A stretch of DNA of 20,828 bases. Origin: an uncultured Clostridia bacterium (GTDB taxonomy: Bacteria; Bacillota; Clostridia; Oscillospirales; Acutalibacteraceae). Shown one piece after another: positions 9,301 to 16,803 of this stretch. Each line of letters begins with the position of its first letter. The first letter of the stretch is position 1. The notes under the pieces are model-generated. The model had not been told where the DNA came from and did not search any database. It saw only the letters and a list, made by a program, of their open reading frames with translations. The stretch lies in assembly GCA_947171615.1 (NCBI GenBank), contig CAMVYG010000008.1:1-20828 (forward strand). The letters are read 5' to 3'. A program made the position numbers and the translations under genes.

Positions 9301-12300
9301 CCGGAACTTCTGCTGTCGTCCCATCATCAAGCGTTATCGTTGCCATCGGACGATTTTCTTTCATTAAGTGGATCAGGTCATAGAAACTAACGGATGGTCT
9401 TATTTCCAGCGACTGTGATTTTTCAACCGCTGTAATCGTGACATTTCCGCCCTTGCCGACTATTACCGTTGCTCTTGCAAAAATTTCACCATGAGTTTCC
9501 ATTTCCAGGTCTGTTTTGGAGATGTCAAGTTTCCCAAACACCGTATAACTGCCCTCAATAAAGCGGTTATAATTCGAACTCTCCACATCCCATAAAATGG
9601 GGAGGATTTTATCAGCAGGATGTGTTTCCGAATCTACATGGATTCGCAGCTCGGGGTATTGTGCAGTTAGCATTTCCTGCACTTCTGCCGCCGGCGTTCC
9701 TCTATCCACATGAATATCCTCTACTGAATCTACGGAAACGACCTGATTATTATGCGAATTCCACTCTTCCATAAACTCAAACAACACTGTGCCGTCTGGG
9801 GTGTTTTCATAGCCCGGAATCGACGAAAAATCAACTGTACCTTTTACATAGTAGCAAGGATATGAAGTTGGATACTTGGTATTTACAGTAAAGGAAGAAA
9901 CGGATTTTTCCGCAACCTCCTCCCAGGAGATTGGCAGCTCGTATCGGGTATTATCTTCTAAAACCACCGTGCTTGTTTCGGGAAAATAATCTCCGTATGC
10001 CATCAGTTTTTCAATTTCTTCCGAGGGCGTTAAGCGAAGCACGTTTTGACGGTCACTTCCGCTAAATGAAATCATTCCTTCAGGCGGCTGCACCGTAACA
10101 TTAGCGCATTCTGCATTCAAAAGCCACGATGGGACATCGTAATCAATCGGCCAATCCACACTACCCAATATCTGCTGTTGTCCTACAAATGTTGGGTAAT
10201 AGGTCGACCAGGTGACATCTAAAAATACATTCTCTTCGGCGTCATCTTCAAAAGATACTTCCAGCTTGTCAGGAAGATTCAAATCAACCAAAGGTGTTCC
10301 GTAAGGAACTGTCTGAGATTCAACTCTTGTTTCTATTCTGGAAACCTTTTTCAGAGGCGTGTCAACCGCTACTCTGGCCTGAACACCTACATTTTTCGGA
10401 TTCCAAAGGAACGGCTGACTGCTTAAATCTAAAATACCGTCGATAATGTAAATTCCTTCTGAATCTTGATATTCAGAATGTTCTACATCCCAGATAGCAG
10501 GAACCTCTACTGCGATACGCCAGGTAGTATACATCTTTACGATACCATACTCTTCCTGAAGATGTTTCCGCAATGTTTCTTTTGATGTGCCTGCTTCAAC
10601 AGAAATGTCTACTGAATACCTTTCCTTTGCAGGTTTATCAATAATCAAACATTTGTCTGAAATTTTTATTGTTTTAGTCGCTGTAAGTCCAGAAGGATCA
10701 AGAAACTCGGTATTAGATAAATCCAGTCTGCCATTAACAGTATACTTCCCAGGAGTATTTATGTCTATGTCCGAATGTTCTGCATCCCAAATAGCGTTGC
10801 AGGAAGTTGAGATTTGTTGTCCCGCAACATCTACCGTTACGTTTACAGAGACATTTTTAAGCTGCTCTGAAATATAAGAAAGCGGCTGACCTTTCAAAAA
10901 CTTGTATGTATAGCTATCGCCGCCAACAGATACAATGTTTTTCTCCGTAATATTTCTCGATTCGACTACTTCAAAAATGGCCGTGACATCGCCCAGGTTG
11001 CTAAAGCCGTCTAACGAAGACAGGTTTACAGTTCCGTATCTGCGGCTTCCCGGCAACGAAACTGCACATTTTCCACAAAGACCGGATTCGGCTATTTCGC
11101 CATAATTTGATTTCCATGAAATAGGCAATTGCTTCTCTGTACCATCCTCTAAAACGACTGTTGCATTTTTAAGTGTTGGATTGCCATCGTGATATTGTTC
11201 AAAAGGCAAAACATATTTCACTTCAGATGCGGTAATAGATTTGATTCCTTCCGGGGGCAAAACAGTTACGGTAGTTTCCCATCTCCAGTTCCGGTCACAA
11301 TCTACGCCACCATATTCCAGATTCAATGTTGCCACAAGGCGCTGTTCCCCAACATAATAAGGATCATAATTCTGCCATATCAAATCCATTGTTTGGGTTT
11401 CTTCCTGACCTTCAAATGAAACCGCAGCAGTCTGGGGCAGTCCAGTCTCAGAAAAAGGTGTTCCAAAGGGTACCACTTTGTCTTCAATCTCTACCTCGAC
11501 ATTTGTGATATGGCGATATTCCGAAAATCCTTTCGAGATTGTTACTTTCGGACAAAGCTCCCCTTTATTTATTAAATACGGAAAGTCGGATAAATCCAAT
11601 TCCCCGGTTGCTTCATAACCGGGATGCTTAGTATCAATGCAATCTGCACTCCAGATAACTGGAATCTCATATTCTTTCATCTGGCTGCTTACAACCGTAA
11701 CGGTCGCGTACTTTTCTTTCAGCATTTCTTTGATTTGTTCTTCTGAGGTATTCTCTTTAACACGGAAACCGTGCAGGGGATAAACCTCATAAATGTACTC
11801 CCGCACAGACTTCGTCACTTGAACTTCAATTTCAACTTTGTGATTTTGTGAATTACTATAAGCAATGTCGGACGGTGTACCAATAATAGTATATGTACCG
11901 GGCTCTTTGCTGTTATAATCCGAATTATCTACATCCCATCTAATGCCAACTCTGTCCTCTGTTCCGTTTACGGTTACACTCGGGCGGCTTGAACGCAGCA
12001 ATTTACCCAATGCAACAGAATCTGTTCCATAGGGAACAAAAAGCGGCTCCAGTGTCCCCAACGATTCTATTTCAATGGGTTCTCTGACGATTACATCAAC
12101 ATAAGCCTGTGGATAAGTTGTGATCCACCAATTCCACGGTTCACCCGAAAGATGTCCCATTAAAGTGTGTCGTCCAGGAACAAATGGATCATACGTAGTA
12201 CATTCTCCTGTCCACATGATCTCCATCGTATACTCATAGCCATCTTTATCACGTATTTTGAGTGACGAATATTTTTCAGTCAAAATAGAATGTATATTAG

Positions 12301-12715
12301 GACAGCCATACTTTACTGTAACCGGCTCAAGCTCCTCGATCCACACAATTTCCGGTTCTTCTACATATACGTCAAATTCCGCTGTAATCGTTGGATCGCA
12401 ATTTACCCCTTCCGGAGGTGTAAAGGTTCCTTTAACACCCTGCCAATAGCACTTTTTCGGAGAATAGGTTGACGAATCCCACATAACATCTACTGGCAGC
12501 TTTTCTTCGTTATCCAACACAAGAGAAACTTGAGAAGGCAGCTCCAAGTCCTCAAATGGGGTTTTGTAGGGTACATGATAGCGGAACCCTGATTCCGCAC
12601 TTTCGACACGAATGACTGTCGGAAGTTCTTCTTCCGCTGCAAAGACGTTCATGGGTAAAGCCGAGAATACCATTACTACGACCAACAGAATACTTAAAAC
12701 CTTTTTCTTTAACAT
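6302..12715 (-). CDS. Giant secreted protein of about 21 Big_4-type Ig-like domains
   Basis: The frame reaches back to a GTG at 12733, but the ATG at 12715 has AAAGG at proper spacing and begins directly with a signal peptide (MLKKK, hydrophobic core, cleavage near VFAAEE); it is preferred, giving about 2137 residues. The rest is a chain of about 21 domains of 88-109 residues. Each has an entry strand with a V.(Y/F)GT-like turn, a central (L/V)PV.WD motif and a closing PG.YT(I/V).G.L(D/N)LS segment, as in bacterial Ig-like domains of group 4. No enzyme domain, LPxTG motif, SLH or transmembrane anchor is visible. A basic tail of 58 residues follows the last domain. A structural or adhesive role is inferred from the architecture only. 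It may be co-transcribed with the protease downstream. Confidence 0.85.
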   Translation of the reverse strand: MLKKKVLSILLVVVMVFSALPMNVFAAEEELPTVIRVESAESGFRYHVPYKTPFEDLELPSQVSLVLDNEEKLPVDVMWDSSTYSPKKCYWQGVKGTFTPPEGVNCDPTITAEFDVYVEEPEIVWIEELEPVTVKYGCPNIHSILTEKYSSLKIRDKDGYEYTMEIMWTGECTTYDPFVPGRHTLMGHLSGEPWNWWITTYPQAYVDVIVREPIEIESLGTLEPLFVPYGTDSVALGKLLRSSRPSVTVNGTEDRVGIRWDVDNSDYNSKEPGTYTIIGTPSDIAYSNSQNHKVEIEVQVTKSVREYIYEVYPLHGFRVKENTSEEQIKEMLKEKYATVTVVSSQMKEYEIPVIWSADCIDTKHPGYEATGELDLSDFPYLINKGELCPKVTISKGFSEYRHITNVEVEIEDKVVPFGTPFSETGLPQTAAVSFEGQEETQTMDLIWQNYDPYYVGEQRLVATLNLEYGGVDCDRNWRWETTVTVLPPEGIKSITASEVKYVLPFEQYHDGNPTLKNATVVLEDGTEKQLPISWKSNYGEIAESGLCGKCAVSLPGSRRYGTVNLSSLDGFSNLGDVTAIFEVVESRNITEKNIVSVGGDSYTYKFLKGQPLSYISEQLKNVSVNVTVDVAGQQISTSCNAIWDAEHSDIDINTPGKYTVNGRLDLSNTEFLDPSGLTATKTIKISDKCLIIDKPAKERYSVDISVEAGTSKETLRKHLQEEYGIVKMYTTWRIAVEVPAIWDVEHSEYQDSEGIYIIDGILDLSSQPFLWNPKNVGVQARVAVDTPLKKVSRIETRVESQTVPYGTPLVDLNLPDKLEVSFEDDAEENVFLDVTWSTYYPTFVGQQQILGSVDWPIDYDVPSWLLNAECANVTVQPPEGMISFSGSDRQNVLRLTPSEEIEKLMAYGDYFPETSTVVLEDNTRYELPISWEEVAEKSVSSFTVNTKYPTSYPCYYVKGTVDFSSIPGYENTPDGTVLFEFMEEWNSHNNQVVSVDSVEDIHVDRGTPAAEVQEMLTAQYPELRIHVDSETHPADKILPILWDVESSNYNRFIEGSYTVFGKLDISKTDLEMETHGEIFARATVIVGKGGNVTITAVEKSQSLEIRPSVSFYDLIHLMKENRPMATITLDDGTTAEVPVIWDVYNLYKYAYNYKDAQTYTMRGILDLSEYPKISNLEGYMAEIDIQLQNYISLSFDPKADPLEIGLGATADQLKQVLNKERPTVLYITSDKRKIEIPVDWDPSVSEFDGQVPGVYTIHGNLNLKNMQYMSSGGHRANVQVTVKDSPAIISDVEAGSATYEKGEITTEELQEYLETNHSTCLVEVSNDEPQNWSVVWDVAASGFNGEKPGIYIIFGEIQIPEDSGIQNYNGYQARFSIVINNPGDIPIVSAQAESITIDQNIHLAPLNKKYELTGIPSTVTPPKEVTVNLDNNATATLPVNWDTASFDPYKATAEGEAPQRIEGEIVIPEDSNMINPKGIKASLDITVTPMDYKVAQAGPKTVSVEVYQGTTLEELNQQLEAEGKSDISIIATNSRNASKRTFSRVFLEESTNPEWNTQKDVCGTYTLTVSWPENISMRTPTRPVVVNIAVTVREPLEIVSTKMAAMDMYQGVAPENAENVPQKVIAVLEDGSEVEASVEWDWSLYNKDSEANALIPGRLTDLPKNAKQPAGEEITASMSILKIPVSYTIQSQAGVDTITMKAGLTLEELTALSQQEDSGIPAFERTFHLSGVAEDRKTVSIDYTASFTLISEANPEYSSTGIGEYTLTASLSLPDYVATDETPNFNKVLLITEPAAVSALEPVSTIDREGTPFAELSSIPEQVLATLDVKGPDGIFKTAWLPVSWNAESYDPLPDGITEDTPITQTVTGTFTEVPAYIQVGSLEPALSVTLGREFDILSIAPVEAEVREVKLGTSFEDVSAMVSHEAVLTLRCTNGATTTQTVSFELREEDNPDYDSMTVGTYSLKGRLSVGNNVKNPNKLSAEVAVRTVKYSIIEAYVPEEDIYMFVGEDPMDYLPPTISALISNGEIEELTANWDMNTIDAEVSDFYVVEGIFELPVYLENPDEIWPMVFVFVDEPDSQIVSMTQITDDGNGARRMAAKSAKVVPGYTAHKYKAERLYKDGTVKEQIITLYLKNQ
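6479..8245 (-). repeat. Two-domain super-repeat, three copies
   Basis: Domains 16-21 of the Ig-array protein alternate between two types. Even domains (16, 18, 20) carry an EE..NP.Y/W motif followed by GTYTL or a close variant. Odd domains (17, 19, 21) carry an (L/V)....W(D/N)....Y/D motif. The pairs 16-17, 18-19 and 20-21 thus look like three copies of a roughly 200-residue unit. Confidence 0.65.
9143..11524 (-). repeat. Four-domain super-repeat, two copies
   Basis: Domains 5-8 and 9-12 of the Ig-array protein match in order. Domains 5 and 9 share VP(F/Y)GTP, an LP segment and a YY...G(E/Q)Q region. Domains 6 and 10 share TVVLED followed by LPISW. Domains 7 and 11 share IVSV or VVSV and an IWDAEHS/LWDVESS segment. 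Domains 8 and 12 share IWDV and GILDLS. Each unit is about 390-400 residues. Domains 1-4 may be a third, more diverged copy. Confidence 0.7.
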
Positions 12716-12783
12716 AACGATTTTCCTTTCCACTGTGATGGTTTGCGCAGTTTTGTTTTTTCTTGATTCGGCTGGATCAGCAT
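12709..12783 (-). other. Possible upstream leader frame overlapping the giant gene start
   Basis: A 24-codon frame begins at an ATG in the leader and ends in a TAA that overlaps the second and third codons of the giant gene (the shared string is TTATGTTAA). Its own ribosome site is weak (AGGG only 1-2 bases away). A perfect AGGAGG at 12805-12810 lies 21 bases upstream of its ATG, too far for normal use. Translation of this peptide is unproven. Confidence 0.25.
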
Positions 12784-12920
12784 ACCCTACTACGATCTCT
12801 TACACCTCCTCTTTTTCATGTCATCGTTTTGTCACACGCATGTACCTGATAGGAAACCGCCTGTAATACATGTTGGAAAAGCATGGTGCAAGCTAAAATA
12901 AACATTTAGGTTTCTATTAC

Positions 12921-12950
12921 AAAATACATTATCTTCATTTCCTCTGTCAA
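12921..12950 (-). promoter_or_regulatory. Promoter of the giant Ig-array gene with a long leader
   Basis: On the - strand a perfect -35 TTGACA (12945-12950) is followed, after 18 bases, by TATTTT (12921-12926). Initiation would be near 12914, leaving a leader of about 200 bases before the ATG at 12715. No complete known riboswitch was recognised in the leader. The gene-free stretch 12716-13108 holds only this leader, the promoter and the terminator at 13001-13042. Confidence 0.6.
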
Positions 12951-13000
12951 TAAATTTTGTTCTAGTTGTATGCTTTTCTGTATCGAATTGCAAGAGAGAG

Positions 13001-13042
13001 AAAAAAGTCTCAACAAGTTATTTTTTGACTTGTTGAGACTTT
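13001..13042 (-). terminator. Intrinsic terminator of the XRE gene
   Basis: A perfect 15-bp inverted repeat (AAAGTCTCAACAAGT and its complement) surrounds the loop TATTTTTTG. On the - strand it is followed by TTTTTT then CTCTCTC. It lies about 70 bases past the stop of the - strand regulator and just upstream of the giant gene's promoter, insulating the two. Confidence 0.85.
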
Positions 13043-13108
13043 AATTCGTATAGAAAAATGCTGTAATTTAAAAGAAAGCAGTGAAAAAAAAGAAAAATCA
13101 TGATATAA

Positions 13109-13426
13109 TCAGGACAATCGCTTCAGTTGGCGGGCAATATCAAGTAAAAACTCTTGCCGATCCTCTGGAAGCCCCTTTGCGACTTCCAAAATCTGCTGAA
13201 GCAGCAAACTTTGAGGCGATTCCTCCAACGGTAGATAAAAAGAAGCAATGGGTATGTCAAAGATTTTTGCCAACAGGGTCTGATTTCTCTTGTTGGGATG
13301 CCATTTGCCTGACTCCCACCTGGATACGCATGCTGCTGAAACACCGCATTTTTCAGCCAATGCTTCTTGCGAGATTCCTAATCTTTCCCGAAAGAGTTTC
13401 AGGTTTTGCGAAAAAACATCCTTCAT
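13109..13426 (-). CDS. XRE-family transcriptional regulator, divergent to the agr-like operon
   Basis: The ATG at 13426 is chosen because AGGGTGA lies six bases upstream; an in-frame ATG at 13465 has no ribosome site. The 105-residue product begins with a Cro/CI-type helix-turn-helix (about residues 5-58): NLKLFRERLGISQEALAEKC is helices 1-2, and VSAACVSRWESGKWHPNKRN covers the recognition helix and the start of the next. The rest is a helical tail rich in Leu and Glu, possibly for dimerisation. It is transcribed away from the 163-aa gene and response regulator, sharing the 13427-13555 intergenic region. It could repress that promoter and its own, which is inference from the layout. Confidence 0.85.
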   Translation of the reverse strand: MKDVFSQNLKLFRERLGISQEALAEKCGVSAACVSRWESGKWHPNKRNQTLLAKIFDIPIASFYLPLEESPQSLLLQQILEVAKGLPEDRQEFLLDIARQLKRLS

Positions 13427-13493
13427 GAACTCACCCTGTCTTATTTTACCAAGGTGGGCTCTCATTATCCACGAAGCTATTCTTAACTAAACA

Positions 13494-13522
13494 TTGACTT
13501 TTTCTTATGTTTTTCCCATAAT
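13494..13522 (+). promoter_or_regulatory. Promoter of the 163-aa gene / response regulator / kinase operon
   Basis: TTGACT (13494-13499) and CATAAT (13517-13522) are separated by exactly 17 bases, a good SigA-type promoter. The start would be near 13529, giving a short leader containing AAAGGGTG before the ATG at 13556. Confidence 0.75.
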
Positions 13523-13555
13523 TGTGAGAGAACTGCAAAGAAAGGGTGTTGTTTT

Positions 13556-14047
13556 ATGTCAAGTATGACCTTTGATTTGAATTTATCTCTCGCATCGTAT
13601 ATCAAGGCGCTGTGGAATGGAAATGAAATTTCCGCATCAATTTCGTCATCACAGCTGACAGAACTGTTTCAAATGCTTGTCGAACTAGGCTGCGACTATT
13701 ATCAGCTGCTGGGAATTTATTCGGAACATGAATTGTCTTTAGAAGATCAGCGTGTGCTCCTTTCTTTGAGCCCACTGCCTAAATCCACCAAAAGCATTAC
13801 CCGCAACCATGTGCGCGAATGTATTCCACGATGGACCGGTTCCCGCTTTCACACGGCTCCTATCTCAGATGTTGTGGAAACAATCTACTTAAAGCTTTTA
13901 TCAAACGAGTCGGGAATGAACATATACGACAGCAACCTGAATCTGAGAAATCAAAAAGCTGTCAACGACAGGTATATTTTATTGATCCAGTCCAACAAAA
14001 AGGCTCTCATAGATATTAACCGAAAATCAACGACCCTGTTTGAATAA
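13556..14047 (+). CDS. Hypothetical 163-residue protein heading the agr-like operon
   Basis: Not recognised. The start has AAAGGGTG about eight bases upstream and follows a good promoter, and the frame ends 21 bases before the response regulator, so it should be the first gene of that operon. The product has no signal peptide and no transmembrane segment. It looks mostly helical and soluble, with an N-terminal Leu-rich acidic half (LTELFQMLVELGCDYYQLLG) and a more basic C-terminal half containing RNHVRECIPRWTGSRFHT. An ARPLE-like or small regulatory fold cannot be confirmed by eye. Its position suggests a cytoplasmic accessory or regulatory role in peptide signalling. No frameshift or truncation is evident. 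Confidence 0.7.
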   Translation: MSSMTFDLNLSLASYIKALWNGNEISASISSSQLTELFQMLVELGCDYYQLLGIYSEHELSLEDQRVLLSLSPLPKSTKSITRNHVRECIPRWTGSRFHTAPISDVVETIYLKLLSNESGMNIYDSNLNLRNQKAVNDRYILLIQSNKKALIDINRKSTTLFE

Positions 14048-14068
14048 AAAAAACGGAAGGAGAATTGC

Positions 14069-14785
14069 ATGATCCATATAGCATTATGTGATGATGATAC
14101 AATTTTCTTAGACAGGCTGCATCAGGCTGTGAAGGATTGGTTCCAAAAGAACAGGCCGCAACAAACAGTTGAGATACAAACATTTTGTGACGGCAAGGCT
14201 TTGCTGGATTCCACGGGAAAACCCTTTGATATTTTCTTTTTGGATATTGAAATGCCGACGATCAGCGGTTTGGAAGCAGCAAAACGGATTCGGGAGAAAC
14301 AGGCAAATGCCATCCTTATTTTTTTGACCGCACATGAGGAATTTGCCATGGAAGGCTATCGTGTCAACGCCATTCGGTATCTTTGGAAGCTGGATTTGGA
14401 TAAATACTTGCCAGAAACCCTGGAAGCTGCACTGAAGGAAGCTGCTAAAATCAGACGCGGAAGCCTGTCGGTTTCCCATTACGGAAGCACCACAGTGATC
14501 CCCTTTGAAGAGATTCTATATATTCAGCATTTGCTCCGCAGTTCACAGATCCATACGGTTTCTTTTGGCGTGGTCAAGGATAACCGCAGACTCAAAGAGC
14601 TTTACTCAATTCTGGATGAAAAACAGTTTGTCTATATTGATCGAGGAACTTTCGTAAATCTGGATTATGTTTTTCAAATCAGGGGAAATACAATCGTTTT
14701 GAGGAACAAGGAAGAACTACCGGCCAGCCGGGGGATGCTGCCGCTGATTAAACTGGCAATCAATCGACTTTGGGGAGGGGACTAA
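14069..14785 (+). CDS. agrA: AgrA-like LytTR response regulator
   Basis: A 238-residue two-domain regulator. Residues 1-122 form a CheY-like receiver: acidic pocket D8-D9-D10, phospho-acceptor Asp59 in FFLDIEMP, conserved Thr87 in FLTAHE, and Lys107 in the place of the usual K of the KP motif. Residues about 130-235 are a LytTR DNA-binding domain, with FVYIDRGTFVNLDYV matching the conserved F.(R/I)....(L/V)NL.YI core. The family binds pairs of short direct repeats and activates quorum-sensing promoters. The ATG has GGAAGGAGA at good spacing. Its stop codon overlaps the start of the kinase (TAATG), so the two are translationally coupled partners. The likely target is the agrB promoter about 1.3 kb downstream. 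Confidence 0.9.
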   Translation: MIHIALCDDDTIFLDRLHQAVKDWFQKNRPQQTVEIQTFCDGKALLDSTGKPFDIFFLDIEMPTISGLEAAKRIREKQANAILIFLTAHEEFAMEGYRVNAIRYLWKLDLDKYLPETLEAALKEAAKIRRGSLSVSHYGSTTVIPFEEILYIQHLLRSSQIHTVSFGVVKDNRRLKELYSILDEKQFVYIDRGTFVNLDYVFQIRGNTIVLRNKEELPASRGMLPLIKLAINRLWGGD

Positions 14786-16125
14786 TGCAAACACTCTATT
14801 TTCTGGCGGAAATAACCGCAACCATGATTGAAAGCACGGTTGCATTGGCCGCTGTGACCGCTGCATGCAAACCCCGCTATCAGGGATGGAAACACATTGG
14901 GATGGTGCTTCTGTTTGGGTGCTGCTCAACGGTTATTATCACTTTCCTAAATTCATGGTCGCTGTTTTCCTATGTTACACCTTTAATCGCCATTGCCTTT
15001 TTAGCATTTGTGGGTTCCAAAATAACCTCCTTCGGATCACCTCTTGCCCGCTGCTCATTTTCTATATTCGCTTACCTTGTGATCCAAATCATGGACTACA
15101 TTATCTTAGTGGTATATGGTCTGTTTTTAAGCACACCTCAAACTATCTTTACCATGCTGGAAACGGCAAGCGTGCTGCGGGTCTCCTATATTCTTACTGC
15201 CAAGCTATGTGATGTGGTCATATACTTCGTGTTTCGTTCTTCACTTCAAAAGATAGAACAACTAACTGGAAAGCTGCAAATTGGCTTCTTCGTTCTCAGT
15301 GTTGTATCGTATGCTTCCATGCAATTTCTTTTCAGTACAATCCTTTCTACCGACCTGACGATCATGCAGACAGCTGTGATCTTTTCCTGGATATTTCTCA
15401 TCTGTTTTGTGATCGCCTCCCTTGCTCTTTTCTCTTCCCGTGCAAAATCCGAAAAGGAAAAACAAATCCATCTCCTTCTAGAAGCGGAAAATGAATGGAT
15501 GACGGAAAACTACCAACAGCTCCATGCCGCACAACAGGAGAATGCCCGACAGCTTCATGATTTCAAGCACCATCTCATGACCATTCAAGGTCTGGATTCC
15601 GCAAAGAAAGAAAAAGAGTTGTCCGAGTATATAGAGTCTTTATCAATAGCAGCGGGACAGCCCACAGCAGTCTGCCACAGCGGCAACGACATTATTGACG
15701 CCATTCTTTGCCGGAAAGCCACTCAAGCGTTGGAAAATCAGATTGATTTCAACTTCACCGCTGATTTTCACATTGCCGGAAAGATAAGCCCCATTGATAT
15801 CTGCGGTATCCTGGCAAATCAGATCGACAACGCTTTTGAAGCTTGTTTGCTGATCCCCAATACCGCTGCGCGGCAGATCACGGTGAATATCTCACAACGA
15901 GAAGGTTTCGCTTTTTTTAGAGTAGAAAACACGACACTAAAAGATCCGTTTCAAGATAACCCAAATCTACAAAGCACCAAAGCCGATACGGCTTCGCCTC
16001 ATGGGCTGGGATTGCTCAGTATCCGAACACTTGTAGAACGGTATAACGGCTCGTTATATCAGGAATACAAGGATGGACGTTTTATTTCCACAGCGTCCTT
16101 CTGTTATGAACCATTGGATACATAA
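14785..16125 (+). CDS. agrC: AgrC-like membrane sensor histidine kinase
   Basis: The ATG at 14785 shares its first base with the preceding stop codon and has GGGGAGGGG just upstream, so it is preferred to the in-frame TTG at 14770. Of 446 residues, about 1-218 form six or so transmembrane segments, the peptide-sensing part in AgrC. A coiled-coil-like linker (221-255, rich in K, E and Q) leads to the dimerisation motif LHDFKHH, with His258 the probable phospho-acceptor as in the HPK10/AgrC group (HD pair). The GHKL ATPase domain has the N-box ILANQIDNAFEA (Asn345, Asp348, Asn349) and G-box HGLGLLSI (406-413). It would respond to the peptide made from AgrD and pass phosphate to the adjacent LytTR regulator. 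Confidence 0.9.
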   Translation: MQTLYFLAEITATMIESTVALAAVTAACKPRYQGWKHIGMVLLFGCCSTVIITFLNSWSLFSYVTPLIAIAFLAFVGSKITSFGSPLARCSFSIFAYLVIQIMDYIILVVYGLFLSTPQTIFTMLETASVLRVSYILTAKLCDVVIYFVFRSSLQKIEQLTGKLQIGFFVLSVVSYASMQFLFSTILSTDLTIMQTAVIFSWIFLICFVIASLALFSSRAKSEKEKQIHLLLEAENEWMTENYQQLHAAQQENARQLHDFKHHLMTIQGLDSAKKEKELSEYIESLSIAAGQPTAVCHSGNDIIDAILCRKATQALENQIDFNFTADFHIAGKISPIDICGILANQIDNAFEACLLIPNTAARQITVNISQREGFAFFRVENTTLKDPFQDNPNLQSTKADTASPHGLGLLSIRTLVERYNGSLYQEYKDGRFISTASFCYEPLDT

Positions 16126-16131
16126 AAACAT

Positions 16132-16168
16132 ACAGTTCGATCGAAATCTGTTGATTTCTGTATAAAAT
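16132..16168 (+). promoter_or_regulatory. Probable activator-dependent promoter of agrBD
   Basis: A near-consensus -10 (TATAAAAT, 16161-16168) has no recognisable -35 at the right distance. That place is taken by the perfect palindrome TTCGATCGAA (16136-16145) inside a longer interrupted inverted repeat, ACAG...CTGT (16132-16151). The half-site ACAGTTCGA resembles the ACAGTTAAG-type sites bound by AgrA. A good -10 with a poor -35 is what an activator-controlled agr promoter would show; regulator binding is inference. Confidence 0.5.
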
Positions 16169-16212
16169 AACGCTAGAATTACCTCATCAGAGATGGAGAG
16201 GTGATTCTTTTT

Positions 16213-16803
16213 ATGTTGGACAGGCTGACCGATTCTCTGGTTAATCTTTTATACGGCCACTGCACTCTTTCCGCGGATCGAAGAGCAGTTTATAGTTATG
16301 GATGCAAGCTGGCAATTTCCACATTGTTTTCTATCTGCTCCATCCTGCTTTTGTCAGCTCTGTTTGGGAAGTTTTTATACGGGATATTGTTTGTCTTAAT
16401 TTTTGTAAGCTTGCGCTTATTTCTTGGAGGATTCCATGCGACAACTTACCGAAATTGCTTCCTCATCACCAACGGGACATTCCTTGTGACCTGTGGAGCG
16501 GCAGTTCTGCTGTCTTATCTCGGATCGTTTCTCGTTTCTCTGTTGATTCTATTTACCTCTGTTAGTGTGATTATTTTGTTAGGCCCTGTAAAAAACCATA
16601 ACCATCCAATTTCTGATACAACCTTTCGGAAGAATAAACGGGTCGGTTTTTTGCTGCTTGGAATAGAGATTTTCCTATGTGCTGTTCTTTATTACGCAAC
16701 AAAAAATATCGACCTTCTTTCCATTACTGCTGCATCTCTTGCGGCTGTCGCTGCAATGATGGTACCGCCAACCATAGAGAAAGGAGGAATGTGTCATGAC
16801 TAA
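16213..16803 (+). CDS. agrB: AgrB-type membrane endopeptidase for autoinducer maturation
   Basis: The ATG at 16213 has GGAGAGGTGA eight bases upstream and is preferred over the in-frame GTG at 16201. The 196-residue product is hydrophobic throughout, with about five to six membrane segments. It contains the AgrB catalytic pair seven residues apart, His75 and Cys82, within GGFHATTYRNCF, matching His77/Cys84 of the staphylococcal enzyme. AgrB cleaves the C-terminal tail of the AgrD precursor as a cysteine protease and joins the peptide into a (thio)lactone ring. The last codons overlap the start of agrD by 8 bases, so precursor and processing enzyme are made together. Confidence 0.93.
   Translation: MLDRLTDSLVNLLYGHCTLSADRRAVYSYGCKLAISTLFSICSILLLSALFGKFLYGILFVLIFVSLRLFLGGFHATTYRNCFLITNGTFLVTCGAAVLLSYLGSFLVSLLILFTSVSVIILLGPVKNHNHPISDTTFRKNKRVGFLLLGIEIFLCAVLYYATKNIDLLSITAASLAAVAAMMVPPTIEKGGMCHD

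Noticed and set aside
12733..12733. GTG at 12733 as the start of the giant gene
   Set aside because: The ATG at 12715 has AAAGG at the right distance and begins directly with the signal peptide.
12715..12914. Possible cyclic-di-GMP riboswitch in the giant gene's leader
   Set aside because: A GCAAACCAT-like string is present, but the required second arm and receptor are missing.
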